DNA of 64,000 nucleotides from Falsibacillus pallidus (GTDB lineage: Bacteria > Bacillota > Bacilli > Bacillales > DSM-25281): positions 203,892 through 267,891 of the forward strand of contig NZ_QQAY01000004.1 in the NCBI RefSeq assembly GCF_003350505.1, in the 5' to 3' direction. The notes beneath the pieces were generated by a model, which did not search any database, was not told where the DNA came from, and saw nothing but the letters and a program-made list of their open reading frames with translations. Every line of letters begins with the position of its first letter. Within the stretch, counting starts at the first letter, position 1. The position numbers were made by a program, and so were the translations under genes. Shown one piece after another: positions 10,341 to 18,471 of this stretch.

Positions 10341-10413
10341 TCTCTCTACCTCCTGATAATGAAGTGTTATGTATGGTCTTGGTGCAGCGGTTTTAGCTGT
10401 AAACATGACGTTT

Positions 10414-10427
10414 TGATAACGCTTACA
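10414..10427 (-). promoter_or_regulatory. cre (CcpA) site at the dhaS transcription start
   Basis: TGATAACGCTTACA on the plus strand fits the degenerate cre consensus TGWNANCGNTNWCA at every position. It covers the predicted transcription start of dhaS, a position that normally gives repression. Confidence 0.7.
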
Positions 10428-10433
10428 ACATAT

Positions 10434-10462
10434 ATCGTACTACTAATATTCTAAAAATTCAA
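10434..10462 (-). promoter_or_regulatory. Putative sigma-A promoter of dhaS
   Basis: On the minus strand TTGAAT (10462-10457), 17 nt, then TACGAT (10439-10434). The expected start is near 10427, about 85 nt before the ATG. Confidence 0.5.
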
Positions 10463-10604
10463 TAATATTATTTTTATCAGAATAAAAAGTTTTTGATAAA
10501 ATATGCGCAAAATCGACAATGGTGCGGTATTAAAGAGGTTGCCGTTGGAAATAAAAAAAATTATACTTAAATATACATAGAAGATAGAGAGGGTGCAGAA
10601 AACA

Positions 10605-10811
10605 ATGATTCATTATAATTGGACTGAGCGCAATGGAGGCAAAAAGGTGAAATGCCTGCATACAAATGCAGAGAAATATATGGTGGAAAATGTCCTGACA
10701 GCAGGAAATGTATACGAAGTAAAGAATGAAACGGAAGAATATTATTTTGTCATTGATAACAGCGGCAAGATGGGTGGATTTTATAAAGACTATTTTGAAG
10801 AAGTAAAATAA
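10605..10811 (+). CDS. Small conserved protein, DUF6501-like
   Basis: A 68 aa protein of mixed alpha/beta character (MIHYNWTERNGGKKVKCLHT and later EYYFVIDNSGKMGGFYKDYFE). The pattern resembles small Bacillus proteins annotated as DUF6501, recalled from memory only; function unknown. I start it at the ATG at 10605, about 9 nt after GAGAGGG. A GTG four codons earlier lies within that binding site and is less likely. It is unlinked to dhaS, which is divergent. Confidence 0.65.
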   Translation: MIHYNWTERNGGKKVKCLHTNAEKYMVENVLTAGNVYEVKNETEEYYFVIDNSGKMGGFYKDYFEEVK

Positions 10812-10841
10812 TCGGGATTAAGTATATTTTTCTTCCTGCCG

Positions 10842-10878
10842 TCGCATCTTAACTTTTGTACTATTGAAGAAGATGCGA
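10842..10878 (+). other. Inverted repeat just before the next ribosome binding site
   Basis: TCGCATCTT (10842-10850) and AAGATGCGA (10870-10878) form a perfect 9-bp stem with a 19-nt loop. The right arm ends two bases before GGAGG of the following gene. There is no T-run, so it is not an intrinsic terminator; it may stabilise the mRNA or be an operator. Confidence 0.6.
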
Positions 10879-10892
10879 ATGGAGGAACAACA

Positions 10893-11207
10893 ATGGCAAA
10901 TACAAATGCACAGCAAGCAATTCAAGAAGCAAAGCAGGCGCTGCAGCAGGCGGGTCAAAATGCTTTCGGATCCGTCGACAGTCTGGAAAGGGCTGTTGAG
11001 TCCTTAAAAGCATGTATGAATTCTGTAGAGGCAGGGAGCCACGCTGACCAGCTAAGAGATATTCATCATGCAGTACAGCAAGCTTGTAATGCATGCAAGG
11101 AGCCGCACAATCAACAATCTGTGGAAAATTCAATTCAGCAGGCTTTGAGAGCATGTGACCAGGCAGACTCTCTCGGGACATCAGACGGAAGTCAAACTAT
11201 GATGTAA
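10893..11207 (+). CDS. Small Gln/Ala-rich helical protein with four cysteines
   Basis: A 104 aa protein made almost wholly of predicted amphipathic helices (AQQAIQEAKQALQQAGQ, then SLERAVESLKACMNSV). Four Cys residues are spread through it: ACMNS, QACNACKE and ALRACDQ. No signal peptide or membrane segment is visible. Composition recalls spore-associated or antifoam-like helical proteins, but I do not recognise a family and assign no function. The ATG follows GGAGG at good spacing. An inverted repeat stands immediately upstream and a strong terminator downstream, so it is a single-gene unit. Confidence 0.7.
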   Translation: MANTNAQQAIQEAKQALQQAGQNAFGSVDSLERAVESLKACMNSVEAGSHADQLRDIHHAVQQACNACKEPHNQQSVENSIQQALRACDQADSLGTSDGSQTMM

Positions 11208-11218
11208 TAAGCTCTATG

Positions 11219-11253
11219 AAAGGTATAATCCAGTTAGTATCGGATTATACCTT
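11219..11253 (+). terminator. Terminator of the Gln/Ala-rich gene
   Basis: AAGGTATAATCC pairs perfectly with GGATTATACCTT, followed by TTTT. Confidence 0.93.
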
Positions 11254-11358
11254 TTTTGTTATTTCACATACCTATACAGAAAAAGAACGAATGGTCAGTC
11301 AGGGAAGTGTGCATTCAGTGTTATAATATACTGAAGAAAAAAGAAAGGCGGTTTTAAT

Positions 11359-11607
11359 ATGATAGATATCAAGATTTCCAGAGAGGAAAAACAAATGCTT
11401 CTTGGGAAAATCCAGACATATTTTTATCAAGATAGAGGTGAAGAAATAGGCGATTTAGCTGCTGAAAACCTTTATCATTTTTTTCTTAATGAACTAGGAC
11501 CAAGCATCTACAACCAAGGGATTGAAGACTCAAAGAAAATGGTCATTCAAAAAATGGAGAATGTAGATGAAGATCTGGAAGCATTGAAGAGAATGCCAAA
11601 GCGGTAA
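11359..11607 (+). CDS. DUF2164 family protein
   Basis: An 82 aa soluble helical protein. The pattern IKISREEKQMLLGKIQTYF then ENLYHFFLNELGPSIYNQGIEDS is characteristic of DUF2164, a small conserved family without assigned function. It is acidic to neutral and has no membrane segment. The ATG follows AAAGGCGG. A gene-poor stretch of 170 nt separates it from the next gene on the same strand. Confidence 0.8.
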   Translation: MIDIKISREEKQMLLGKIQTYFYQDRGEEIGDLAAENLYHFFLNELGPSIYNQGIEDSKKMVIQKMENVDEDLEALKRMPKR

Positions 11608-11779
11608 ATCCAGGTTGGATGTTAGAGGAAGTCATTTTACATATTGTTACTCAATAAGAAGGAAAAATGTCGCTTGTTGTCGAATTAATAGTAAAAGTCG
11701 AAAGGAGGCTCAAACAGCATGTTTTAATTTGCTGATTAAAATACTGAGGCAGATTCATCCAAGATGGAGGTGCATTTAT

Positions 11780-12148
11780 ATGAAAAAAACGCCAAACATC
11801 ATAACTGAAAGGGAGAATGCCCTTTTACAAGATGAATCCATTAATCCTGAATTGGCAAGTGCTTTCTATCGCAAGATCATTGAAATGATCCTTCTTTTTG
11901 AATCACAGTTGAATGAAGAAGAGGAAGTAGGGCTCAGACTTGTGTCTTTTGGGAATGCCATGCAATTTCATGTTGATGCCATCAGTTATTTTAACCCGAG
12001 TCTCATATCGTTTATGGGAATACTTGAGGATGGCTCAAAAGTAAAACTAATTCAGCATGTCAGTCAAATCAGCTTTCTCCTTATGGCACTGCCTAAACGA
12101 GAAGAACATGCTCCTCCCAATCGAATCGGTTTTTTATATTCAAATTAG
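11780..12148 (+). CDS. DUF6173-like protein
   Basis: A 122 aa protein. The last half, with GILEDGSKVKLIQHVSQISFLLMALPK and a final RIGF, resembles a family I remember as DUF6173; function unknown. I start it at the ATG at 11780 (MKKTPNIIT), placed after GGAGGTG. The reading frame is open further upstream to 11615, but no ribosome binding site supports an earlier start. A TTGTCGAA element (0A-box-like) lies about 100 nt upstream. It converges on yidC2 across a shared terminator. Confidence 0.7.
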   Translation: MKKTPNIITERENALLQDESINPELASAFYRKIIEMILLFESQLNEEEEVGLRLVSFGNAMQFHVDAISYFNPSLISFMGILEDGSKVKLIQHVSQISFLLMALPKREEHAPPNRIGFLYSN

Positions 12149-12163
12149 AAAAAATAAACATAC

Positions 12164-12193
12164 AAAAAGAACCTGGAGAAACAGGTTCTTTTT
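12164..12193. terminator. Bidirectional terminator between the DUF6173-like gene and yidC2
   Basis: AAAAAGAACCTG pairs with CAGGTTCTTTTT around a six-base loop; A and T runs flank the stem so it can act on both strands. Confidence 0.9.
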
Positions 12194-12200
12194 ATATGTT

Positions 12201-12962
12201 TTATTTGGAAGGCTTCACTTCTGCCTTCGGATTGTAGATTTTCTTTGCAATCAATGTCTGAGCGATCAAGAACACTCCTCCGACTGCCCAATATAATGCA
12301 AGGGCTGCTGGTGCACTGAAGGAAATGACCAGAATCATGATTGGGGATAATAGGGTCATGAATTTCATTTGTTTTTGCTGTTCTTCTGTCATCCCGACCA
12401 TAGTTACTTTTGATTGGAAGAAATAAGCGATACCTGCAAGGATAGCCATTGGAATATCGGGCTGACCGAGATTGAACCATAGGAAGTTGTGCGTTGCAAT
12501 TTCATGTGAACTGCGAATCGCATAATAAAGGCCCATCCAGATAGGCATTTGAATCAGGATTGGCAAACATCCCATATTTAATGGGTTTACGCCGTGCTTT
12601 TTATAAAGTCCCATCATTTCAGCCTGAAGTTCACGCTGTTTCTCAGGACTTTTTTCTGCTTTCAATTTCTTTTGGATTTTATCCATTTCTGGCTTCAAAA
12701 CTTCCATTTTGCTTTTCATTTGCTGTTGGTTTTTATAAGTTTTTAAAGTTAAAGGCAACAGGATTGTACGAATCAAAATGGTAATGATGATAATGGCAAT
12801 CCCATAGTTTCCTGCAGTAATATCTGCAATACCCTTTATAGCCTTAGCGAATGGGGAAACCAAAGATTTATGAAAAAGGCTGTCGTTATTGGTTGCTGCT
12901 GAACATGCTGAAAGTAATAGTGTAGAACCTGCTAGCATTAAAATTGTAATAATACGTTTCAA
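12201..12962 (-). CDS. yidC2: Membrane protein insertase YidC2 (YqjG-like)
   Basis: Oxa1/YidC-family insertase of 253 aa that places proteins in the cytoplasmic membrane. It has a lipoprotein signal with lipobox LSAC (Cys20), five membrane segments after it, and the conserved groove Arg65 in ILIRTILLPL. The cytoplasmic helical hairpin MEVLKPEMDKIQKKLKAEKS follows, then NPLNMGCLPILIQMP. It resembles the stress-induced YqjG/YidC2 paralogue more than SpoIIIJ. The TTG start lies 7 nt after GGAGG. Immediately upstream is a MifM-like gene whose last codons can base-pair with this binding site, so translation is probably controlled by arrest. The main spoIIIJ paralogue is not in the window. Confidence 0.92.
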   Translation of the reverse strand: MKRIITILMLAGSTLLLSACSAATNNDSLFHKSLVSPFAKAIKGIADITAGNYGIAIIIITILIRTILLPLTLKTYKNQQQMKSKMEVLKPEMDKIQKKLKAEKSPEKQRELQAEMMGLYKKHGVNPLNMGCLPILIQMPIWMGLYYAIRSSHEIATHNFLWFNLGQPDIPMAILAGIAYFFQSKVTMVGMTEEQQKQMKFMTLLSPIMILVISFSAPAALALYWAVGGVFLIAQTLIAKKIYNPKAEVKPSK

Positions 12963-12968
12963 AGTATA

Positions 12969-13012
12969 TCCTCCTCAAATTTCAATCAAATAATATTATG
13001 CAGTGAGAAGGA
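12969..13012 (-). promoter_or_regulatory. Hairpin sequestering the yidC2 ribosome binding site
   Basis: On the minus strand TCCTTCTCA (13012-13004), inside the last codons of the MifM-like gene, pairs with TGAGGAGGA (12977-12969), the yidC2 binding site. All nine pairs form, one as G-U. A ribosome arrested near the MifM C-terminus would open it. Confidence 0.8.
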
Positions 13013-13280
13013 GCAAATGATCTTCTTCATCAGTTGGCCGCTCTAGTCTTTTAACCGTTTTCAATATTCGTGCTGCAATAGAGACGTGAGGCAGGAAAAG
13101 TTGTTCTTCTGCTGTTCCTGCAATTGTAAAGCATCCTATCAGGGATGGACGCACTCCATCTTGTGCAAGCGGCTTGCTCTGGAACCAACGCCATGTTTTA
13201 AAGACAGCGAAGCTGAATATTATACTTGCGTAAAAGGCATAAACGACCGGATCGCTCGTCCATTCGAACAAATAATCCAT
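12996..13280 (-). CDS. mifM: MifM-like ribosome arrest peptide (sensor of YidC activity)
   Basis: A 94 aa protein (B. subtilis MifM has 95) with one N-terminal membrane segment (VVYAFYASIIFSFAVF, about 12-27) and a basic middle. The C-terminal region reads RILKTVKRLERPTDEEDHLLLL, where the acidic DEED (84-87) followed by leucines matches the MifM arrest region NDEEDAGSLLL. In B. subtilis, MifM stalls the ribosome unless its membrane insertion by YidC relieves it, and the stall opens the yidC2 start site. The same hairpin is present here. The ATG at 13280 is preferred because AGAAGGTG is 9 nt ahead; the in-frame GTG at 13292 overlaps that site. Confidence 0.88.
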   Translation of the reverse strand: MDYLFEWTSDPVVYAFYASIIFSFAVFKTWRWFQSKPLAQDGVRPSLIGCFTIAGTAEEQLFLPHVSIAARILKTVKRLERPTDEEDHLLLLTA

Positions 13281-13311
13281 TCCTTTCGCCACCTTCTATA
13301 TTGTCTGTTTG

Positions 13312-13340
13312 AGTATAGCTTATTTTTCCTTCATTCTCAA
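13312..13340 (-). promoter_or_regulatory. Sigma-A promoter of mifM-yidC2
   Basis: On the minus strand TTGAGA (13340-13335), 17 nt, TATACT (13317-13312). Transcription would start about 25 nt before the mifM ATG. Confidence 0.75.
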
Positions 13341-13418
13341 ATTCTTTTTCTCTTTAAAGGGATTTTAAAGGTGAAAAAATTCACAGAATAGTTAACTTTG
13401 ATATTTTATCTGAACTTC

Positions 13419-13424
13419 TATAAT
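13419..13424 (+). promoter_or_regulatory. Possible -10 element before yojN
   Basis: A perfect TATAAT lies about 165 nt before the yojN ATG; the best upstream hexamer, TTGATA, is only 15 nt away, so the promoter call is tentative. The rest of the interval 13281-13588 holds the mifM promoter and a TGAAAACGTTTTAG segment (13515-13528) that loosely resembles a cre site. Confidence 0.4.
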
Positions 13425-13588
13425 AGTTTCTTCATGCTATTCAAAACATATGGCTAGGTTCTATTATTTAGAACATTTCCGTGCAGAGGGGCTAAATAGC
13501 GCAAATCTTTGCATTGAAAACGTTTTAGCATGTAGAATACTTCTTGGACTATGGATTATGAGTATTGTATAGAGAGGAAATAACTGAT

Positions 13589-14485
13589 ATGAACTTAGAA
13601 GATTTGCAATTGAATTTACCAATAGATATTCAAAAAATGATTAATAAAAGAAGAGAACATTTTAAGGGTGCAGTTGAAAGCAGGCTGATAGGAGAAGGAG
13701 GATATCAAGCTTCTGATGTCTCCATTATGACTGACGCTTTAGTTTCATTATCAATAGGTAAGAATGTCCTTTTGAAAGGACCGACCGGGTCGGGGAAGAC
13801 GAAGCTTGCTGAAACTCTTTCTTCATTCTTTTTGCAGCCAATGCACAGCATCAACTGTTCAGTCGATTTGGATGCTGAAGCAATGCTGGGGTATAAAACT
13901 ATTACTCATTCTGAGGGGAAAGCAGTGATTGATTTTGTAGAAGGGCCCGTTGTAAAAGCAATGAAAAGCGGCCAGCTGCTTTATATTGACGAAATAAACA
14001 TGGCGAAGCCGGAAACTCTGCCGATATTGAATGGGGTGCTGGATTATCGCCGGATGATTACAAATCCATTTACAGGGGAAGTCATCAAAGCTTCTGAATC
14101 CTTTGGGGTTATAGCAGCCATCAATGAAGGATATGTCGGGACTGTGGCATTGAATGAAGCTCTTATGAACCGTTTTGTGGTCATTGAGGTGCCGTATATT
14201 CAAAACGATGTTCTTAAGGGAGTCCTCCATAAACAAAGTAAATTGAAAGATTTAAACATGATCAATCAATTTGTTTCCCTTTCCAATGATTTAGTCACAC
14301 AAGTCCACAATGGGCAGGTAACAGAGGAGGCAGCATCTATCCGTGCACTCCTTGATGCGTGTGATCTAGCCGTCTATATGCCTCCAATCAGGGCCATTAA
14401 ACGGGCAATCATCGATAAAGTGGAGGATGACAGAGAGAAAAAAGCCATCTTAAATATAGCTGAAACATTGTTTGAGCAAGGGTGA
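13589..14485 (+). CDS. yojN: MoxR/NorQ-type AAA+ ATPase, YojN-like
   Basis: A 298 aa AAA+ ATPase. Walker A GPTGSGKT is at 64-71 and Walker [13 protein letters not shown] near 131-142, followed by an AAINEGY sensor segment. The C-terminal lid is present. MoxR-type ATPases act with VWA-domain partners to insert cofactors or remodel target proteins, and the partner gene starts 4 nt downstream. Both resemble B. subtilis YojN/YojO, which are also neighbours of odhAB there. I start at the ATG at 13589 after GAGAGGAAA; an upstream in-frame TTG overlaps that site. Confidence 0.85.
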   Translation: MNLEDLQLNLPIDIQKMINKRREHFKGAVESRLIGEGGYQASDVSIMTDALVSLSIGKNVLLKGPTGSGKTKLAETLSSFFLQPMHSINCSVDLDAEAMLGYKTITHSEGKAVIDFVEGPVVKAMKSGQLLYIDEINMAKPETLPILNGVLDYRRMITNPFTGEVIKASESFGVIAAINEGYVGTVALNEALMNRFVVIEVPYIQNDVLKGVLHKQSKLKDLNMINQFVSLSNDLVTQVHNGQVTEEAASIRALLDACDLAVYMPPIRAIKRAIIDKVEDDREKKAILNIAETLFEQG

Positions 14486-14489
14486 TCTC

Positions 14490-16409
14490 ATGCAGAGATT
14501 TATTCAATTTAATGACGAGAAAATTGACTCCATGCTATTTATGGAATTGGCTGATTTAGCCAAGACACTGACAAAGGATGAAGAAACAGAAGTCGAGTTT
14601 GGCAAACATTCTTACTTGGATGTAAGTGCGAAGAAAGTATTTGTGAGCCATTTTTGGGATCATCGATCAGAACAGGATATGAGAGACGGCATGAAAACAG
14701 ATGTTTATCTGCGTTCGATCGGAAACCATCAGTTCACTGACTTCAATGAAATCCTGTCCTACATTTCTAAACTGAAAAAAACAGGATGCACTAGCTTTGG
14801 GAAGCAGCTGTTCATGACAGCAGAAGACTTGAGGATTGAGGAGCTAGTAAAAAAGGGACGTCCAGGAACGAAAAAATCCTTTCAGAATCGAAGGACTTTA
14901 TACAGACGCTACTTTGAAACGCAGCAAAATGTGAATATGGTCAAAAGTGTGTTTACGGATGCCCTTTTCAATACATTATATTTACTGCTTCAATCTGACT
15001 CGCCAATTGAGCATATACCATCTTTCAATGAAGAAATCGATTTGGCAATCCCATTTTTAAAACAGCAGATGATGAGATTTTATGAGACAAAGTCCACTAA
15101 AGAAACAATCAAGATTTGTTTAGAGATCATAGAAGTTTTGGATGAAATTTTAGAAAAGGATATGCTGAACGAATATTTCCATCTTCCCGAAAATGTATAC
15201 TCGTCGTTGGATTCCTTCAATATGGACTTTGATGATTTGAAAAGAAAAGATCCTTTAAAGAATCATGATATTCAAGACAAGAAAAAGGAAGATGACGAAG
15301 AGGTCCATGAGGAAAAAATGGAAACATGGCATCGGGAAACAAAGGATATGAGCAAAAGCTTCCTGCAGTTTGATCTTGACCAAGGCACCCAGACAGATCT
15401 GCTCGGAGAAGGGGTCAGGGAAGGAGATGCGGGTGATCAGGCACTGGGGATTGTCCAGGGGTCATCTAAAAAGGCTGATAGGGAGGACTATTCCAAACTG
15501 GAATCAGAAGGAAATAAAATGATGGAAGATGCAGAAGACTCTCATCATTATGGGAAAGAAAATCAGTTTGCCTACCCTATATATTTGGAGCCCAAGAAAC
15601 CTGAATTGGAAGACACCTTTATATATGAGAAACAAGTGTCTGAGATAAGCAGTTTCCAAAAGAAACTAAAGAACATGATTGAAAAAACATTGGAGCATAA
15701 AAGGGTTCAGCCCAGAAATGATTTGCATGCAGGCAGGCTGAACAATAAGCTTCTCCGCTATTTTACGGATGAACTTCCCAGGCTTTTTTATAAGAAATCT
15801 GAGCCTTCCAGGGAAATCGATGCTGTTTTTAGTCTGCTTGTCGATTGTTCCGCTTCCATGTTTGATAAGATGGACGAAACCAAGTTAGGAATAACTTTAT
15901 TCCATGAAGCACTCAAGGGAGTTAAAGTACCTCACGAAATTGTGGGCTTTTGGGAGGATACAAACGATGCCACTGCCGAAAGCCAGCCAAACTATTTTAA
16001 AACGGTCATCGACTTCTCGACTTCATTATTGAAGCAAAGCGGTCCTGAAATTCTCCAGCTGCAGCCTGAAGAAGATAACAGGGATGGATTTGCAATAAGG
16101 CTCGCACATGAAAGACTGAATAGAAGATTTGAAAAACAAAAATTCCTGCTTGTATTTTCTGACGGTGAGCCTGCAGCGGCTGGCTATGAACAAAATGGTA
16201 TTGTTGATACACATGAAGCAGTATTGGATGCAAGGAAGAATGGCATTGAGGTCATTAATGTGTTCCTTTCAAAGGATCCCATCGAAGAAAGTCAGAAGAA
16301 GGTCATTCAAAATATGTATGGCAGGTTCAGTTTGTTTGTAAGCAATATTGAAGAGCTTCCGGAAATCCTGTTTCCTTTGCTTCGCAAGCTGCTTTTTAAA
16401 AGTATTTAA
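14490..16409 (+). CDS. yojO: VWA-domain protein, NorD/YojO-like
   Basis: A 639 aa protein with a long helical N-terminal part, a highly charged middle (about 245-340, KKKEDDEEVHEEKME) and a C-terminal von Willebrand A domain starting near residue 445. The VWA metal site is intact: SLLVDCSASM gives DxSxS, and FSDGEPAA carries the later Asp. It is the expected partner of the MoxR ATPase encoded 4 nt upstream and would bring the target protein to it. The ATG at 14490 is preceded by AAGGGTGAT; an earlier TTG at 14472 overlaps the yojN end and lacks a site. The target is unknown. Confidence 0.85.
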   Translation: MQRFIQFNDEKIDSMLFMELADLAKTLTKDEETEVEFGKHSYLDVSAKKVFVSHFWDHRSEQDMRDGMKTDVYLRSIGNHQFTDFNEILSYISKLKKTGCTSFGKQLFMTAEDLRIEELVKKGRPGTKKSFQNRRTLYRRYFETQQNVNMVKSVFTDALFNTLYLLLQSDSPIEHIPSFNEEIDLAIPFLKQQMMRFYETKSTKETIKICLEIIEVLDEILEKDMLNEYFHLPENVYSSLDSFNMDFDDLKRKDPLKNHDIQDKKKEDDEEVHEEKMETWHRETKDMSKSFLQFDLDQGTQTDLLGEGVREGDAGDQALGIVQGSSKKADREDYSKLESEGNKMMEDAEDSHHYGKENQFAYPIYLEPKKPELEDTFIYEKQVSEISSFQKKLKNMIEKTLEHKRVQPRNDLHAGRLNNKLLRYFTDELPRLFYKKSEPSREIDAVFSLLVDCSASMFDKMDETKLGITLFHEALKGVKVPHEIVGFWEDTNDATAESQPNYFKTVIDFSTSLLKQSGPEILQLQPEEDNRDGFAIRLAHERLNRRFEKQKFLLVFSDGEPAAAGYEQNGIVDTHEAVLDARKNGIEVINVFLSKDPIEESQKKVIQNMYGRFSLFVSNIEELPEILFPLLRKLLFKSI

Positions 16410-16522
16410 AAAGGCTGAGGAAAAATCAGTCTTCGGAATGAAATGAAAATCATTCGGAAAGAGAATGTGGCTGGATATTCTATTCCATATAATGAAATCA
16501 TCAAGAACAGGAGATGATTAAT

Positions 16523-16690
16523 ATGGAATATGGAACTTTTATCATGATGACAGCAAAATTGAATGAAGTGAAGAACAATATTGAGGATATTAATGAAAAC
16601 GGATGGAAGTACCTAAAGAAACAAAGAAAACTTCCTCTATGGTGCAATGTCCCGGTTCTTTCCAAGCGTTCCAGCTGTCATTGCCATTAA
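16523..16690 (+). CDS. Small 55-residue protein of unknown function
   Basis: The short frame starts MEYGTFIMMTAKLNEVKNN and ends with the Cys/His-rich tail SSCHCH, with an additional Cys in LPLWCNVP. AACAGGAG lies 9 nt before the ATG at 16523, and a strong terminator begins directly after the stop, which supports a real gene. No membrane segment is visible. I do not recognise a family. The Cys-x-His tail could bind a metal, but this is inference. Confidence 0.6.
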   Translation: MEYGTFIMMTAKLNEVKNNIEDINENGWKYLKKQRKLPLWCNVPVLSKRSSCHCH

Positions 16691-16721
16691 AAAGATTGCC
16701 TCCAATGAGGCGATCTTTTTT
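16691..16721 (+). terminator. Terminator of the 55-residue gene
   Basis: AAAGATTGCCTC pairs with GAGGCGATCTTT (one G-T), followed by TTT. Confidence 0.88.
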
Positions 16722-16755
16722 GTCGTTTCTCTATTTTCCAGCAGTAAAGTATGGG

Positions 16756-16761
16756 TATAAT
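16756..16761 (+). promoter_or_regulatory. Possible -10 of the antiporter gene
   Basis: A perfect TATAAT lies 38 nt before the proposed TTG start. No good -35 is 16-18 nt upstream, so this is moderate evidence only. Confidence 0.45.
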
Positions 16762-16799
16762 AGATGTATAAATTTCCAGAAAACAGTTGGGGTGATTTT

Positions 16800-18380
16800 T
16801 TGCATCAATTAGATCCGCATTATGTATTTGAGCTTGGACTGCTGATGATCATGATCGCTGCCGGTATTACTGCGGCAGCCAAGAAATTCAAGCAGCCATA
16901 TCCAATCGTTTTAGTTGTATTTGGGGCTTTGATTGGAAGCTTTAACATTCCAGCACTTGAACCTTTAAAGACATTTATCACTCAAGGGGAAATCTTTCAC
17001 TTTGTCGTCATTACTTTATTTCTCCCAGCGCTTATTGGTGAAGCCTCACTTAAGCTTCCTTACAGCCATTTAAAGGATAATAAAAAGCCCATTTTTGCCC
17101 TGGCATTTGGCGGTACGCTTATTTCCTTTTTAGTCGTCGGGTTCAGCATGTACTACTTATTCGACTTCAATATCTCTACTGCCTTTGTCTTTGCAGCACT
17201 AATGAGTGCAACTGATCCCGTGAGCGTCCTGTCCATATTTAAAAATTTAGGAGTGCAGAAAAGGCTGTCCATTGTAGTAGAAGGGGAAAGTTTATTTAAC
17301 GATGGATTAGCGGTCGTATTCTTCAATATTTCCTCATTCTATCTATTATCCTACCTCGACGCAGGGTGGAGTGGTTTCGGCAGCGGACTTCTGGAATTCA
17401 TCAAAGTCATTTCAATCGGACTGATTGTTGGCGGGGGTCTCGGCTACGCATTTTCAATTCTGACGAAGTATTATGATGATTATCCTCTTGAGATTATCTT
17501 CAGCATCATTTTATTTTACGGCTCTTTTTTGCTTTCGGAAAGTCTTCAAGGATCAGGTGTTATTGCGGTTGTCGTAGCATCGATCATCTTTGGGAATTTT
17601 GGAGCAAAAATCGGGATGAGCCCGACAACCAAGTTGAATATCAGCAACTTTTGGGAAGTTGCTGCTTTATTGGCTAATTCACTCGTTTTCTTAATGGTTG
17701 GCTTGGAAATAACCAGGATACATCTTGCAGATAAATGGTGGCTGATCATTGCTGCCATCGTCATTGTATTAGTAGCCCGCAGCATAGCCGTTTATACCAG
17801 TTTGTTTTTCATAAAGAGCTTCCCTTTAAACTGGAAACATCTCATTAATTGGGGCGGTTTGAAAGGGTCGTTGTCCATTGCTCTGGCATTAAGTCTTCCT
17901 CAGAATTTTCCAGGGCGGGAGGATATCGTCATTCTCTCCTTCAGTGTAGTTTTAACATCATTGATAGTGCAAGGCTTGACGGTGAAACCGTTAATTTCAT
18001 TTTTGGGAATCAAACCGAAAAGTGAACAAATGGTGGAATACGAATACTTGATTGCCGAGCTCCACCGCTATGATACTGCGGTGCAGGAAATACATCGGAT
18101 CAAACAAAAATTATATATAACAGAGCAAGTTTCGGGTGAGTTGATTGCACAATATGAAAAAAGAAAAGATGTAGTAAAAGCCCAGTTGAATGATTTATAT
18201 GAAAGTAATCCAGCATTTAAAGAAAAACAGCTGGATACCCTTCAAAAGCATGTTCTATATGCAGAACATGAGGCGATTGACAAACTTCTAGGTGATGAAA
18301 TCATTTCTAGCGAAGTAGCTGAAAAGGAGCACGAAGAAGTCATTGATTCTATTGTTCAAATAGCTGAAAAACATCATTAA
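16800..18380 (+). CDS. CPA1-family Na+/H+ (cation/proton) antiporter
   Basis: A 526 aa protein with about 12 membrane segments over the first 405 residues and a hydrophilic helical tail of about 110 residues. The family motifs are visible: ALMSATDPVSV (the Asp of the ion site), VVEGESLFNDGLAVV (the ND pair) and GLKGSLSIALALSLP in the late helices. It would exchange Na+ or K+ for protons across the cytoplasmic membrane. I start it at the TTG at 16800 after GGGGTGAT. An ATG at 16764 lies at the likely transcription start and has no binding site. Confidence 0.87.
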   Translation: MHQLDPHYVFELGLLMIMIAAGITAAAKKFKQPYPIVLVVFGALIGSFNIPALEPLKTFITQGEIFHFVVITLFLPALIGEASLKLPYSHLKDNKKPIFALAFGGTLISFLVVGFSMYYLFDFNISTAFVFAALMSATDPVSVLSIFKNLGVQKRLSIVVEGESLFNDGLAVVFFNISSFYLLSYLDAGWSGFGSGLLEFIKVISIGLIVGGGLGYAFSILTKYYDDYPLEIIFSIILFYGSFLLSESLQGSGVIAVVVASIIFGNFGAKIGMSPTTKLNISNFWEVAALLANSLVFLMVGLEITRIHLADKWWLIIAAIVIVLVARSIAVYTSLFFIKSFPLNWKHLINWGGLKGSLSIALALSLPQNFPGREDIVILSFSVVLTSLIVQGLTVKPLISFLGIKPKSEQMVEYEYLIAELHRYDTAVQEIHRIKQKLYITEQVSGELIAQYEKRKDVVKAQLNDLYESNPAFKEKQLDTLQKHVLYAEHEAIDKLLGDEIISSEVAEKEHEEVIDSIVQIAEKHH

Positions 18381-18471
18381 GGAAAGCTGTTTTCGTAAAG
18401 ATTATTGTTAAAATCTTAATGCCGATTTTAACGTGAAAATAGCTGATTTGCGCGTTGAAATGGATTATCCA

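Noticed and set aside
11677..11711. TTGTCGAA and AAGTCGAA as Spo0A boxes before the DUF6173-like gene
   Set aside because: Single short matches are expected by chance, and no promoter could be aligned with them; kept only as a remark.
11615..11779. N-terminal extension of the DUF6173-like protein
   Set aside because: No ribosome binding site at the early start, while GGAGGTG precedes the ATG at 11780; the extension is Cys/Arg-rich and unlike the rest.
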